This document shows positions 11,988 to 23,615 of a stretch of 64,000 bases of DNA, in pieces. Position 1 is the stretch's first letter; each line of letters starts with the position of its first letter. This DNA comes from Lepus europaeus (Eukaryota > Chordata > Mammalia > Lagomorpha > Leporidae), in assembly GCF_033115175.1 (NCBI RefSeq), contig NC_084838.1:62154468-62218467 (forward strand). The letters are read 5' to 3'. The notes below the pieces were generated by a model that worked only from the letters and a program-made list of their open reading frames with translations, was not told where the DNA came from and ran no database searches. Both the position numbers and the translations under genes were made by a program.

Positions 11988-12227
11988 TCCCTCCTCAAAT
12001 GGCTTCAATGGCTAGGGCTGTACCAGACCCAAGCCAGGAGCCAGGAGCTTCTTCCGGATCTCCCACATGGGTAGCAGGGGCCCAAGCACTTGAGCCATCC
12101 TCTGCTGCTTTCCAAGACCAATAGCAGGGAGCTAGATCAGAAGTGGAGCAGCTGGGAATCAAACCGGCACCCATATGGGATACTGGTGTCACAGGCAGCA
12201 GCTTAACCCACTACACCACAACCCGGT
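11883..12227 (-). mobile_element. C-repeat SINE, intermediate, with TSD
   Basis: Antisense copy whose tail has become a (TTTC)n tract (11885-11929) and whose GA block is (GA)16. The head ends 'caccacaacccggt'. The TSD 'atgtgtct' is at 11875-11882 and 12228-12235. Confidence 0.92.
11953..11984 (+). repeat. (GA)16 microsatellite inside a SINE
   Basis: Uninterrupted GA dinucleotides at the position of the SINE's normally short GA-rich block. Confidence 0.97.
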
Positions 12228-12235
12228 ATGTGTCT

Positions 12236-12660
12236 TCTAAAAGGACAGATCACCACCAACCTGAGATGGAAGCTTGTAGACAGCAGAAGCCACCTTTATA
12301 TTCCTTTCCTCCTTTGGTTGCTGGTGAATTGAATCTGTGACACCTAAATGGCATTGCGTGTGAACATTCAGGTGAGAACAGCAGGTAAAGCAGGAAGTGG
12401 ACAGAGAAGGAGACAGCTTGTCCTATAGAAGCCAAAGTAAGGAGTGCTTTGAAATCCACGATTACAAGTTGAACATTGTCCTGCAGGGATTTAATGGAGA
12501 CCTGAAATGGAGATGAGAGTTCACGATAACTGAAGTGACAAGGACATGGAGAAGGCTGCAGTTAGGCCTGCTGCAGGAGTGTATGGCCTACACAGTTGTG
12601 GACAGTTTGCTCTTAGAAAAGTCTCATGTCTGGTTTAATGCACTGTTGTTACCGTCTCAA
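12236..12660. other. Unassigned sequence
   Basis: No repeat or gene recognised. Confidence 0.5.
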
Positions 12661-12988
12661 AACTTTTTTTTTTTTTTAACATTTATTTATTTACTCGTGA
12701 GGCAGAGTTAGAGAGAGAGAGAGGGAGAGAGATTTTTTTTCCATCCACTGGTTCATTCAGGAGCTGCAACAGCCAAAGCTGGGCTTATCCAAAGCCAGGA
12801 GCCAGGAGTTTCTTCGATGTCTCCAAATGGGTGCAGAGGCCTAAGCACTTGGACCATCTTCAACTGCTTTCCTAGGTCATCAGCAGAGAGCTGGATTGGA
12901 AGTGGAGCAGCTGGAACTCGAATTGGCACCCATATGGGATGCCAGTGCTGCAGGTGGAGGCTTAACCTATTATGCCACAGCACCAGCC
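12661..12988 (-). mobile_element. C-repeat SINE, intermediate
   Basis: Antisense copy from a T13 tail through 'atccactggttcattcagg' and 'ggcacccatatgggatgcc' to 'atgccacagcaccagcccc'. Flanks 'tctcaaaact' and 'tcttgaaact' look like a decayed TSD. Confidence 0.9.
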
Positions 12989-13236
12989 CCATCTTGAAAC
13001 TCTTAATACTTTTGAAAAAGGAGTCCCACATTTTCAGCTTTGTACTTGGCTCTGAAAATTATTTGACTTGTCTCAGCATGGGTAGTAGGAATGAAATCAT
13101 GGCAGATTCCAATACTGTGGAAGACAGTTGTTTTACTCCTCTTTGCTTTTCTGCGCATGAACATCCCTGGTGTTCTTAATATAAGTTCCTGGCTGATCTG
13201 GGTAATGTGCTGTCAGTAGAGCAGAGAAAAATCACA

Positions 13237-13515
13237 GGGTGGTTGTTGTGGTGCAACAGGTTAAGCAGCCTTTTGGGACATTCTCCTACCATAGTGCCGA
13301 TCTGAGTCTCAGCTACTCCACTTCCCATCTACTCCCTGCTAACACACCTGGGAAGGCAGTGGATGATGGCCCAAGCACTCAGGTTCTGCCACCCATGTGG
13401 CCTAATCCTGGCTGCTGCTGGACTTTGGGGAGTGAATCAGCAGATGGAAGATCTTTCTCCCTTTCTCTGTATCTCTGCCTTTAAAATAAACATGTAAATC
13501 TTATTTTTTAAAAAT
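13237..13515 (+). mobile_element. C-repeat SINE, old
   Basis: Sense copy: 'gttgttgtggtgcaacagg', then 'ctgggaaggcagtggatgat', 'gtgaatcagcagatggaag' and a decayed 'aaataaacatgtaaatc' tail. Confidence 0.8.
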
Positions 13516-13544
13516 AATTTTGTTATATGAGTGAACATTCAGCT

Positions 13545-13813
13545 TAGCTGGTGTCCCATATGGGAGCACCTTGTTTTATTTCTGACTTCAACTTCCTGCT
13601 AATGTGAATCCTGGGAGGAGGCAGTGATGGTGCAAGTAGCTGGGTCCCTGCCACCCATCTCAAGGGTTGAGTTCCTTGTTCCTGGCTTTGGCACTGTCCC
13701 TGTCCTTGATATTGTTGGCATTTGGGGATGAAAATTTCTCTCTCTCTCCCTCCCTCCTTCCCTCCCGCCCTCCTGTGTAACTCTGACTTTCAAATAAAAT
13801 AAATAGGAAAAGA
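13545..13813 (+). mobile_element. C-repeat SINE, old, 5'-truncated
   Basis: Sense copy starting inside the head ('ggtgtcccatatgggag'). A CT-rich block (13740-13774) and 'gactttcaaataaaataaat' end it. It sits directly against the MIR that follows. Confidence 0.75.
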
Positions 13814-13925
13814 AAATGAGGCTATAGTAATTAACTTTCTGAACATCACATTGACAGGAAATAAAGTACAGAAGCAGGACTTGAATCGAGGGCTGTTAAA
13901 TTCTACCTTATTAACCAGGATACAA
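13814..13925 (-). mobile_element. MIR SINE, antisense
   Basis: 'aaaatgaggctatagtaat', then 'gaacatcacattgacaggaa', 'caggacttgaatcgaggg' and 'accttattaaccaggatac' run in the order of the reverse-complemented MIR core. Confidence 0.65.
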
Positions 13926-15377
13926 GAGTGCTTTAGTCTGAATTTAAATGGTGCATATATTTTCTTCTCTTTTCTCCTGGGACTTAATATTGGAATATAA
14001 ACAATTCCTCCTGTTGAGCATTTTCATAAATGTCATCTATGAAAATCCATCATGTATGGATTTTCTTAAATAATTGACTCAATTTCTTTGTAAATAGTCT
14101 TTACTGATTCCCAAAACTGATTTCAGGATAGTAATCTCACCTTTGTGTTCCTCTGATTTGGGGGACGTAACACTAGTTTCAGTGCTTAATTTTGGTACCT
14201 ATTTTCCAGAACATTTTGTTATATGTTTTTGGTATATATATTTCAGAAAAAAATGTTACAGTAGGGTAGGGCAAATCTTATTAGGAAGGAAGTTAAGAAT
14301 CAACAAGGGATGTGCAAGCTGCATTTTTGTGTTGCCTGGCAGTCCCAGCAGATGGCACTTTCAACATGTAAACTAATTTTCAGCTTACTTGGTGAGGACT
14401 GCAGACTTCTATGAATCACTGTGATACATGATATAATAATTCCTGAACTGTGAAACTCTCACAATGTCTTTGGAAACATAAAAGATAGTGTTGCTCCAAG
14501 CAGGTATCACACAGTTCCTGATCACCAGGAGAGATAGAACCAGAGTGGACAGTGATACCAGGGAAAGGATGACTGTTGAATTCTTTCTTGGTCATGGAAC
14601 AAGATATTTTAAAGAAATATCGGAACATGATAATAATTAAGACTCTGTTTTCAAGATTTTACTTTCTGAACCTTGAATTATCTCATGTGAAAAGAAACAC
14701 AAGACCAAGAATAACCTAAACCTGAAAACACTTAACAGTAAGATATGCCAGGTGTTTTCTTCCACGTGGTTTATATTTTGAATATTCTGTACATATTTTG
14801 AATTTATAATTAAAGTAGATTATAGAATAAGAAATAAATCTGAAAAAATGTATTTGAATTTCTAATTATTTGAACATGCTCAAGTAAAATAACTATACAG
14901 CATTTTTCTATCAAACTTAGTCTAAGGAAAGGTTTTCATTGAAATTTTCATGAAATGTAAATTAGTATATATTTTAAAGTTTCCCCAAACACTTTTGAAG
15001 CTGTGGGCTTACTTATAATTAGACACATTCTTTTGATGTCAGAAAATAAATCCTTTCACAGCCTTGAATTGTTGGGAAGAAGTTTCTTTTTTCAAAGCAG
15101 AGTAGCTTAAAATGGATTGAATGATTTTCAGGATTTCCAACATAAGCTTTAATCTGGCTTAAGATCATTGTACATATTTTCCAAAGACAAGACAATTTTG
15201 AGAAAATTTGAAAAGACTAGAAAATGAAGCTTTCTCTTAAAACATTGATTTTATAAGTTAACTACTTAAAAGCTAGCTATCATAAACTCAACTTGGTCCC
15301 TGTAAAATCCAAATAAGTATTTTCTTTTTGTTTTGGTGGAAACTTAAACACTAATTCTGAAATATTATGAATTATCC
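13926..15377. other. Unassigned AT-rich sequence
   Basis: No family recognised. A small perfect hairpin (arms 'gaaaatccat'/'atggattttc') sits near 14040-14064. Confidence 0.5.
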
Positions 15378-16249
15378 AGCATAGCCAAAATCACATACCC
15401 TCTCCCGCCAAAAGAACAAAATTGGACGACTCACACTATCTCATTTTAAGCTGTAAAGCTACAGTAATTAAAACAATATGGCACCAACTGGCAAATAAAT
15501 GGTTGGAACAAAACATCTACCATCAATTTATTTTCCACAACATACAAAGGAAACTAATTTTTAGCCAATTTTAATAGAGAAAGAAGATTCTTTTCAACAA
15601 ATGGAGCCAGAACAACTAGATAAATGTCAGGAAAAAATTAGCTTTAACTCTTACCTCATGCATTTTGCATAAATTAATTTGAATGCATCATATAATTTTA
15701 AATGTAAAAGCTGAAATTATAAAGCCCATAGAAAAAAATCTAGATCCTAGCATCTTGGTATGCAGGTTTGGGTCAATTTCTCAGAAGGGACACAAAAAGC
15801 ACTAAACATAAATGAAAAAGTTGATAATTGGATTTTATCTCAATTAAACTTCTTTTCATCAAAAGGCACTGCAGGAAAAATAATAAAATTAAAACCACAG
15901 ACTGAGAGAAAATTATTTGCTATATATATCTATATATCTGACAAATTACATATCCAGGTTATATGAATAATTCTACAAATCAGGTATAAAAAGACAAAGA
16001 GCCCAAATTTTAAATGGAAAAAAGACAAAAAATTATACACAGAAAAGTCCCTGAATTGTCAAGTACATGAAAATATGCTCAACATCAATAATTAACATCT
16101 AAAACCCAAATGAGATACCACCACCACCTACACACTACAATGGCTACAATCTTAAAAATGGACAATGACAACACCTGATGTTGGTGAGGATGTGGAGCAA
16201 CTGGAATTCTCATACATGTTGGGATAAATTTAAAAATTGTCCAACCACT

Positions 16250-16722
16250 GGGTAGAGTTGAACAGTGCTTCCTCAAATTCATGTCTACCTGCATCCTCAG
16301 AAGGTAGATTGCATTTGGAATTAGGGTCTTTGTAGGCATCGTGAAGTGAAAATGAAGTCCCACTGGATTATGACAGATTGGTGTCCTTACAAGAAGAGGG
16401 AAATGGAGACACAGAGACTCAGTGAAGATGTGCTAGGAAGAAGGCCAAGTGACAAGAGGTAAGCCCGAAGCAGAGATTGGAGTTGTGCTGCCACAAACCG
16501 ATGCCAAGGGTTGCTTGCAACCAGCAGGACCTGGAAGTGGCAAGAAATGATGACTCGTTCTCAGAGCTTTCAGGTGGAGCTTGGCTCTGATGGCACTTTG
16601 ATACTGGACTTCTAGACTACTGAGCTCTGACATAATCAATTTTGATTGCTTTAACCCACCTGTTTGTGAGATTTTTGTCCTGACAGTCCAAGGAAATGAA
16701 TTCAATCACATTGGAATACAGT
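16250..16722 (+). mobile_element. MLT1-type (ERVL-MaLR) solo LTR
   Basis: 'ttggaattagggtctttgt', 'ggtgtccttacaagaagagg', 'gatactggacttctagac' and 'taacccacctgtttgtgag' follow the order of the MLT1C/D LTR. It splits L1M sequence, since typical L1 text resumes at about 16735. No internal retroviral sequence is present. Confidence 0.85.
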
Positions 16723-17079
16723 GAGAGTCCCTTATAACATTCAACATCTATGCCTCCTCTATGATTTAGCAACCCCACTCCTAGGTATTTACCCAGAAGA
16801 AATGAAAACCTGTGTGTACACTGCTGTGTTTATGGAATCTTTATTTATAGTAGTCTAAACTGGAGACAATTCAAATGTCCATGAAGGGACTAAATAAAAA
16901 ATTATGTTATGTTCATATAGTTTCTAAACACTACTCAACAAAAGAAAGAATAAACAGCTAATACACTGAATGTAACACAGTGAACTTCAAAAGCAGTACA
17001 CTGAGTAAAACACCCAGAAACCAAAAAGGTAAATATCATAAACATCCATTTTTATGAAGGTCAAAATTGGATGAAAGTA

Positions 17080-17155
17080 TGTGGGGTCTTCAGAAAGTTC
17101 ATAAAAGTTGTATTATGGACTTTATACATAAATTTAAAAATTTTTTACACCATAT
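17080..17155 (+). mobile_element. Mariner-type MITE, half copy
   Basis: 'ggggtcttcagaaagttc' followed by 'tattatggactttatacat' and 'attttttacaccatattc'. Only the left half is present. Lies within the L1M 3' UTR. Confidence 0.6.
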
Positions 17156-17435
17156 TCTTACATAGTAGATGTCAAGCCTGTGAGGGTGGAGATTGAGCTG
17201 AGTGGGCTGCAGGGAACTTTCTCAGGCATTGGAAAAGTTCTCCATCCTGATTGTGGTAGTATTTACACTAGTATGTATGCATTTGCTGAAACTTGCTCGA
17301 CTACCGACTTAAATGGAAACATTTTCATTAATGTATTTATCAATAAAATTATAAAGACACATATCTTGGAAAATTCCATCTGATGTAACATTTCCCTCAA
17401 TTTGAGAAGAAAAGAAAACGCTAGTTTTTTTTGTT

Positions 17436-17760
17436 CTATATTTTTTCTTTATTTGAAAGTGAAAGAGAGAGAGAAGGGAGAGAGAGAGGCAGAATCTTCC
17501 ATATGCCACTTCACTCCCCAAATGCCCTCAACATGCCCCAAGTGCCTGGGCAGCGTCAGGAGCCAGGAATTCCATCCTAGTCTCCCATGTTGGTGGCAGA
17601 GACCCAGGAAATTGAGCCATTATCTGTTGCCGCCCAGGGTGTGCATTAGCAGGCAACTGGATCAGAAGCCGAGTACCCAGGACTGGAACCAGGCATTCTG
17701 ATAAGAGATGATGTGGGCATATCCCAACCCTCATCTTAACTGTTGCACCAAACGCCCATT
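17436..17760 (-). mobile_element. C-repeat SINE, old
   Basis: Antisense copy: 'ctttatttgaaagtgaaag', 'cacttcactccccaaatgcc', 'caggactggaaccaggcatt' and terminal 'ttgcaccaaacgccca'. Confidence 0.82.
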
Positions 17761-18639
17761 CTGGAAAACCTGGTTTAACTTAATGAAAATCCTTACCCCC
17801 TTTCAGTTTTTAAAACCACGTGAATTATGTACTTTTGAACTCACTTGCAGTTCTTAGCTTGTAAGTGATTTTCAAATAATTTATTTTTTTCCCTCCAGGT
17901 CTGCCAGTCTACTTTGAATGTAGGTATGTGCACACCTTACTCTTATTCAGTGATAATCCACTTCTTTCACATATGTTGGCAGAGCCTTAAGTCTCAGGTT
18001 CCTTAGCTATGAGGATTCGAGTAACTTATCCAGACGCAATTTGCTTTGCTGGCTATTTTATTTAGGAAGAATGGATCACTTTCAGGGTCCAATCAAGTGC
18101 AAAATTGAAGTACTTGTGTATCAAACTAGGAAAACAGTTTAAAACAACAAAGTGTTCTTCGATTTTTTTTTTCCCCAAATGGGAGGAACATGCAGAATTT
18201 TCCCTGTCAGAGAACAAAGAAAACACCAGCTTCAAGTGGGCAGTACCCCAGGCCAGACTGACAGCTTCTTGGCAGGTGTTTGGTCTATCAAGCTCCACGG
18301 GACGGGAAGGAGAACCTGAGGGGGAAACACAACAAAAGAGCCGGGGCAGGAAGAGGAAAGAGGGAGGCACCAGCAGGAGCCTAGGGATCCACACCGCCCA
18401 GCTGCTTCTGTATTTACGGTGCAGCGCCAGCGCCATCATGTGGTCATCTCTGGGGTCTCAGAAGAAGAAACACGTTCTCCTAATACATTTGAAAAACAAA
18501 ACCAACCAAAATTGTCGGAGGGGCTTGAAAAACCTCGAGAAAGGTATCACCCTGCAGTTCTTTTTGTCTAAAAATGGGAGCGGTTCCTGACGTCCCAATT
18601 AGTAAGCCATCTGGAATGTTTGCTACCCAGACACCTATT
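17761..18639. other. Repeat-free sequence, relatively CpG-rich, possible conserved element
   Basis: No repeat recognised. 18230-18600 is the most CpG- and GC-rich non-SINE part of the window. It contains the CTCF-like site at 18429-18443 and the longest open frame of the window (161 codons, 18105-18590 plus). That frame has no recognisable domain, signal or membrane segment. Confidence 0.4.
18429..18443 (-). promoter_or_regulatory. Candidate CTCF-type binding site
   Basis: The minus strand reads 'ccacatgatggcgct', compatible with CCASYAGRKGGCRSY except at positions 5 and 6. In repeat-free, CpG-containing sequence. Speculative. Confidence 0.3.
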
Positions 18640-18790
18640 ATTTGTTGCTTCGTTCATCAAATATTTATTGAACACTGTGTGCCAGACACTACGCTAAGCA
18701 GGAGGAAAGCAGGCGTGGTGGTCTACGGGGACAGACAAACATGTGAACAGATGATTAGCGCAATCTGATCAACACTCTAATGCAGGAATT
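18640..18790 (-). mobile_element. L2-type 3' fragment, antisense
   Basis: 'cgttcatcaaatatttattg' followed by 'gtgtgccagacactacgcta' is the familiar antisense L2 3' UTR text. Confidence 0.6.
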
Positions 18791-18939
18791 AAGGGAGCAT
18801 TTGGGAGCATTTAATATTTGCCAAAGATGCTAACATGCATTGCCAACCCACCTTTCTGCAATCCAGTTGTTGAGTCAATGCAAACCTGTGTTAATCCTTT
18901 TCCTGGTAGTTTCCATCTCCTTTAAAAAATCTGGTTGTA

Positions 18940-19060
18940 ACTACTAATTGATTGACTGATTGAGTATTTATTGAGAGTCTGTTGTGCACCAAGTACTGTT
19001 GTTGGTGTTGAGGGGTACAGATATAGAAGGGAAAGATGGAAGACATGTCTTCTTTCCTTA
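18940..19060 (-). mobile_element. L2-type 3' fragment, antisense
   Basis: 'gactgattgagtatttattg' with 'gtgcaccaagtactgttg' and 'ggtgttgaggggtacag' repeats the same L2 3' order as the copy 300 bp upstream. Confidence 0.55.
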
Positions 19061-19371
19061 AGCTTGACTTCTGTGTTTGGGAACTGAACTGTCAAGGAAA
19101 AAATGTTTTCTATCTATTATACATAAACTCTTTTCATGTTATTCATCTACTTATTTCTGTTCCTTTTATTTCCTATTTCCCAGCCATCTTGTCTCATTAC
19201 ACTCATTACAGTGTAAATAATTGTTCCAAACTATTTTGAGTCAGTTTGAAATGTTAAATAAACATGACTTCCTCAAGGGTTTTAGAAAATTTATCTAACT
19301 TCCTGTTGCTCTGAGGGACACTTGGGTTCCAATAGTAGTCAAGTTGTGAAGAAGAGTCAGGGTGAGAAGCC
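19061..19371. other. Unassigned sequence
   Basis: Nothing recognised. Confidence 0.5.
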
Positions 19372-19690
19372 TTTTAAAAAATGTTTTATTTACATATTTT
19401 ATTTACTTGAAAGAGGGCAATGGAGGGAGAGACAGAGAGAAAATCTTCCATCCACTGGTTCATTCCTCACATGCTAACAGCTGGAGCTAGACCAGACAGA
19501 AGAGAACTGGGAACTTAACTCAAGTCTCCCACGTGGTTGGCAGGGACCCATGTTCTTGAGCCATCATCTGCTGCTTCCCAGGGTGCCTATTAACCTGAAG
19601 CTGGGATGGAGAATAGTGCTGGGACTTGAACCCAAGCATTCAGATATGGGATGCGCGCATCCAAAGCAGCAGCTAAATGCTCCAAATACT
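19372..19690 (-). mobile_element. C-repeat SINE, old
   Basis: Antisense copy: 'atccactggttcattcctc', 'ggacttgaacccaagcattc', 'agatatgggatgcgcgcatc'. The terminal head bases are decayed. Confidence 0.82.
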
Positions 19691-19820
19691 ACTGCTCCAA
19701 ATACTCAACTTAGGACAAAACTTAAAATCTTGATTCTGTTGCTGTTTTATGTCAGGCTTAACTACCAACCTCAATTTCTCCTGGCAACTCTAAGGTGGTG
19801 GATGATTCTAAGAATTTGAG

Positions 19821-20490
19821 ATGGCGCTGACGCTGTGGTGTATTGGATAAAGCTACCACCTGTGACACCAACATCCCATATGAGCACTGGTTTGAGTCCC
19901 AGCTGCTCCACTTCAGATCCAACTTCCTGCTAATGCACTTGGGAAAGCAGTGGAAGATAGCCCAAGTACTTGGGCCCCTGTACCCACATGGGAGATCCCG
20001 AAGACACTCCTAGCTTTGGATTGGCTCAGCTTCAGCTGTTGTGGCCATTTGGGAAGTGAACCAGCAGATAGAAGACCTCTCTCTCTCTCTCTTTCTCTCT
20101 TTTAAAGATTTTATTTATTTATTTGAGAGGTAGAGTTACAGACAGTGAGAGGGAGAGACAGAGAGAAAGATCTTCCTTCTGTTGGTTCCCTCCCCAGATG
20201 GCCACAACAGCAGGAGCTGCGTTGATCTGAAGCCAGGACCCAGGTGCTTCTTCCTGGTCTCCAGGCGGGTGCAGGGGCCCAAGCACTTGGGCCATCTTCT
20301 ACTGCTATCCCAGGTCATAGCAGAGAGCTGGATTGGAAGAGGGGCAGCCGGGACTAGAACTGACACCCATATGGGATGCCGGTGCCGCAGGTGGAGGATT
20401 AACCTACTGTGCCACAGCACCAGCCCTGACCTTTCTCTCTCTTGTCTCTCCCTCTCTCTGTAACTCTGCCTTTCAAATAAATAAATAAAA
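19821..20490 (+). mobile_element. C-repeat SINE (host), interrupted by another SINE
   Basis: Sense head and core at 19821-20100, 3' CT-block and tail at 20429-20490 ('ctctgcctttcaaataaat'). Flanked by a near-perfect TSD, 'aagaatttgag' (19810-19820) and 'aagaatttaag' (20491-20501). Confidence 0.93.
20101..20428 (-). mobile_element. C-repeat SINE nested in the CT block of another SINE
   Basis: Full-length antisense copy from 'tttatttatttgagaggtag' to 'gccacagcaccagccc'. The target duplication is within the CT-rich block, 'ctttctctct' at 20091-20100 and 20431-20440. Confidence 0.93.
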
Positions 20491-20501
20491 AAGAATTTAA
20501 G

Positions 20502-21152
20502 AATCAAAGCAGCAGATATTAGGAAGCTGGGAGCACGTTGTTTTTCATAGTGAGCCTCAGGGCCCCAGTAGTCAAAGTGTTCAAGAAGGAGGCCAAATTC
20601 TATTCTGCAAAATTACACAGAAGTTGACCAGAGCAGCAAAAGAGGAATTCTTCTAAGGACATCAAATGAGTGAAAATTTGCATAATCAGGGAAGTCACTA
20701 TCAAACTGGGAAGAAGACATGATCTTAATGAACAGAGTATATTTGTTACTGATTATGGGAAACAGATCTATTTTGTGGTTATGCCCTAAGAAGTTGAGAT
20801 TCTTAATTGAATCATTTATAGGTCTTATCTTGTGTTAGGCTTATTCACTTGTATTGTTCATATGTACTCAGCCTACAAAGTTGATGTTGGGAATGAAGTT
20901 AATCTTTGGCCGCTAAAAAAAAAAAAAAAATCAGAAAGTACTTCTTCAATCTGGCCTGTGACAGATCACTGTGGAATTCACTGATGAAAAAGCGGAGAGG
21001 TCTTGAAAGCCCAGAGTTTCCCCATCAGTGCACTCAATTACTGTCCCCACAAAATCAACCCATAATCCAGTGTCCACGCTTGTAAACATACCAGCTCCCT
21101 GTTTAGCTTCTTTGGAAGAGTCTTCATTTCAACTAGGATTGAAGAGAGACTT
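20502..21152. other. Unassigned sequence
   Basis: No family recognised. Contains an A16 run near 20916. Confidence 0.5.
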
Positions 21153-21154
21153 AT

Positions 21155-21268
21155 ATGAGGCACTTCAAAAAGTTTGTGGCAAAATAAAATTAATGCAATT
21201 TTTTTTTTGAAATTCATTCAGTTTTTTTCATAGTGCACCTTTCTTATGAGCCTTTTGAAGACCTCTCG
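21155..21268 (-). mobile_element. Mariner-type MITE with TA flanks
   Basis: Left end 'gaggcacttcaaaaagtttg', right end 'gagccttttgaagacctc' (imperfect inverted repeats), with TA on both sides. The interior 'ggcaaaataaaattaatgc' is degenerate and 'tttttttcatagtgcac' is typical. Confidence 0.65.
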
Positions 21269-21270
21269 TA

Positions 21271-22495
21271 TGCATGTATGTCAAATAGTTTATGTACCAA
21301 AGTAAGTTTATCTGTTAATTCCATTTCCCACAACATTTTTGAAGCACAGTCCTATGAAACAGGAGCTAAAAGGGATTATATGTTTCATATAAAATATAAT
21401 TGTAAACTCTATATTGTGGCTATTGTTTCTTTCAGCTCCAGGTGTTTCAGGCATTAGGCATCAGATTGTCCTTATGTTATTCATAAATTTAAAGGAAAAT
21501 GTCTTTCTACTAATTTTACTGTTTGAGTGGAAAGAAATATAATATTTGTTTAAAAAGCAAATCAACAAAAACTCTCATAATAAACAATTGAAACGATCCT
21601 CAGTCCAAATAGCTCTGTGTTTACATGATCTGGTTGCTAAAAAATTAGAATCTGCATACATTTGTTAACAAAATTGAAATGTTAAAAATTTAATTTGTGT
21701 ATCTCACTCAAACTTTAAAAGATGTGAATATAATCTGTATAGGCTTCTATCTAGAAGAGATTGCTTAACATGACATCATGATTTTAACAGATGTTATTGA
21801 TTATGAAAAGGGAAAGTTCAATAAAATGACCTAAATATTCATTTAAAATGCACATTAGAATATTTTTCAGATACTATAATATCTTGAAAAAAGGCGCCTT
21901 ACATTTTTGTTTCTGAGGTTTTTTTGCATGTGAGCCATAGACAGCCAGTTTTTCCTTTGCAACTAGAAACTGCTTGGCTTTCGGCTGAGCATGTCTCTTC
22001 AGGGTATTAACTGCTTCCAGAAAACCACCATCAGTTGAAGTGGTGAGGCATCCTCACTACACAACAGGACAGGATGTTCTGTGAGATAATCCTTTCCTTT
22101 GTAAAGGGCCACTTTCAGAGACAGTCTGGATTAACAGGTTTGAATTTTTCAAGTAGCTTTAAACAATCAATTTCACTAAACTGCGTTTACAATTTTTGCA
22201 GCTTTATTGCACCAATAACTGTTGAATATTCTGATGTAGTATAAATAGGCATTTATATTAAAAATAATTAGGATTTTTCATGTTCACATTTTTGGAGACT
22301 TATTTCTCTAAAATGTCCCTAACACTGTTTGTAACCTTATCTGAACCTCAGCTGAACCTGATTAAGATCATCACTTAGTGGACACTTGAGTTAAAATCTT
22401 TGGGAATTAGACACACTTTTCCGAGTCATCCTTCTGAACCTCCAAATCCATCCCAATTTAATGAATTTGAGTACTAATTGTCTTATGCATTATTT
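21271..22495. other. Unassigned AT-rich sequence
   Basis: No repeat or gene recognised over 1.2 kb. Confidence 0.5.
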
Positions 22496-22499
22496 CATG

Positions 22500-22815
22500 A
22501 CTGGGTGTTTATTCCAGCAGTTAGACTGCCAGTTGGAACACCTATGTCCTGGATTGGAGTGCCTGGGATTGAGTCCTGACTCCATTCCTGACTCCAGCTT
22601 CTGCTGTTGCAGACCCTGGGAGGCAGCAATGATGGCTCAAGTGGTTGGGTCCCTACCACCCATTTGGGAGACTTAGATTTTGCTGCTGGCTGTCCATCTT
22701 GGCTCAGCCTTGGTCATCGTGAACATCTGGTTTATGAATCATGGGATGGCAGCTTTCTCTGTCTCTGTCTATTCTCTGTATCTCTCTGCCTGCTTCTCAA
22801 ATAAATTTTTAAAAA
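22500..22815 (+). mobile_element. C-repeat SINE, old
   Basis: Sense copy with an old-type head ('ggagtgcctgggattgagtc'), 'caatgatggctcaagtgg', a CT block and a 'tctcaaataaattttt' tail. Confidence 0.82.
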
Positions 22816-23129
22816 ATTTAATTTCAAAATCTGGGTCTATTCTATATGTTACTTTAATGGTCTAATTAATCAACTGTTACAAAAGAAATAACAGTGTTTT
22901 GGATACAAGACAATATAGCGCATTGTGTCTTTAATATGCTCTTTTTTGGAGCTTGAATTTGAAAATCCAAATTTAAGTCCCATGATAATTTGTATTATTG
23001 ACTCATTGTCATGAAGAGCAAGTTGTATAATTAATGTTGGTAGAGCTATTTGAAGATTATTACTCTAGGCACTGTTTAAAAAATTCTGCATCTATGTCAC
23101 TTTAATAACAACAATAGCAATGATAAAAA
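22816..23129. other. Unassigned AT-rich sequence
   Basis: Faint MIR-like text near 22950 is too weak to call. 23105-23140 is A-rich with AAT/AAC repeats. Confidence 0.4.
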
Positions 23130-23315
23130 TAATAACAAAATTTTCATACTGTGTGCCAGATACTTTTTGGAGAACTTCCTGTAGACTAACTCATTTAACT
23201 GTTGCAACAGCATTAAATGTTGATATTATTATTTTCCTCATTTTATAGAAGAGGGAACTGAATTACAGAAAGGACAAGTTAACTATCCCCAGGTCTCACA
23301 GTCTTTCAAATGTCT
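23130..23315 (-). mobile_element. MIR SINE, antisense
   Basis: 'ctgtgtgccagatactttt', 'actaactcatttaactgttg', 'cctcattttatagaagagg' and 'aactgaattacagaaagg' reproduce the reverse-complemented MIR in order. Confidence 0.8.
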
Positions 23316-23434
23316 CTACTATGCAAACATCTCCAAATGGTATCTCCATGAAAAAGGTTTTTTCTTAATCATTTTTTGACATTTTCCAGGACACCAAAGG
23401 CTACAAAGCAGAGTTACAGAAATCCCACCCTACA

Positions 23435-23615
23435 CATTCATTGCCTAGTCACTGCCCCAAGTCAAATGCCTCTTCATCAGATAGACCTTCCCTCAGCATT
23501 TTGGTTAGAGTTGCCATTCCTCTGCTAAGATATCTTCTTGCTTTATTTTCTTTGTAACACTCAAACGATGCTTACTATTTATTCATTATGTTTTTGTTCT
23601 TTTTTGTCCTCTGTA
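23435..23615 (+). mobile_element. L2 LINE fragment, sense
   Basis: 'tcaaatgcctcttcatcag', then 'gaccttccctcagcatttt' and 'tgctttattttctttgtaac' match the L2 3' region order. Confidence 0.6.

Larger units (their letters stand above)
15378..17365 (+). mobile_element. L1M 3' end, sense, with nested insertions
   Basis: Starts within ORF2 ('aagaacaaaattggacgac', 'aagctacagtaattaaaac'). It runs through 'gttggtgaggatgtggag' and 'actcctaggtatttaccc', and ends in an L1M-type 3' UTR ('gattgtggtagtatttaca'). An MLT1 LTR (16250-16722) and a half MITE (17080-17155) interrupt it. The coding sequence is destroyed by stops and frameshifts. Confidence 0.88.

Noticed and set aside
16250..16722. Endogenous retrovirus with coding potential
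   Set aside because: Only a solo MLT1-type LTR is present, with no gag/pol/env-like sequence in this window.
18105..18590. 161-codon open frame as a gene
   Set aside because: No recognisable domain, no splice or promoter context, and no homologue I can name. Kept only as a finding.
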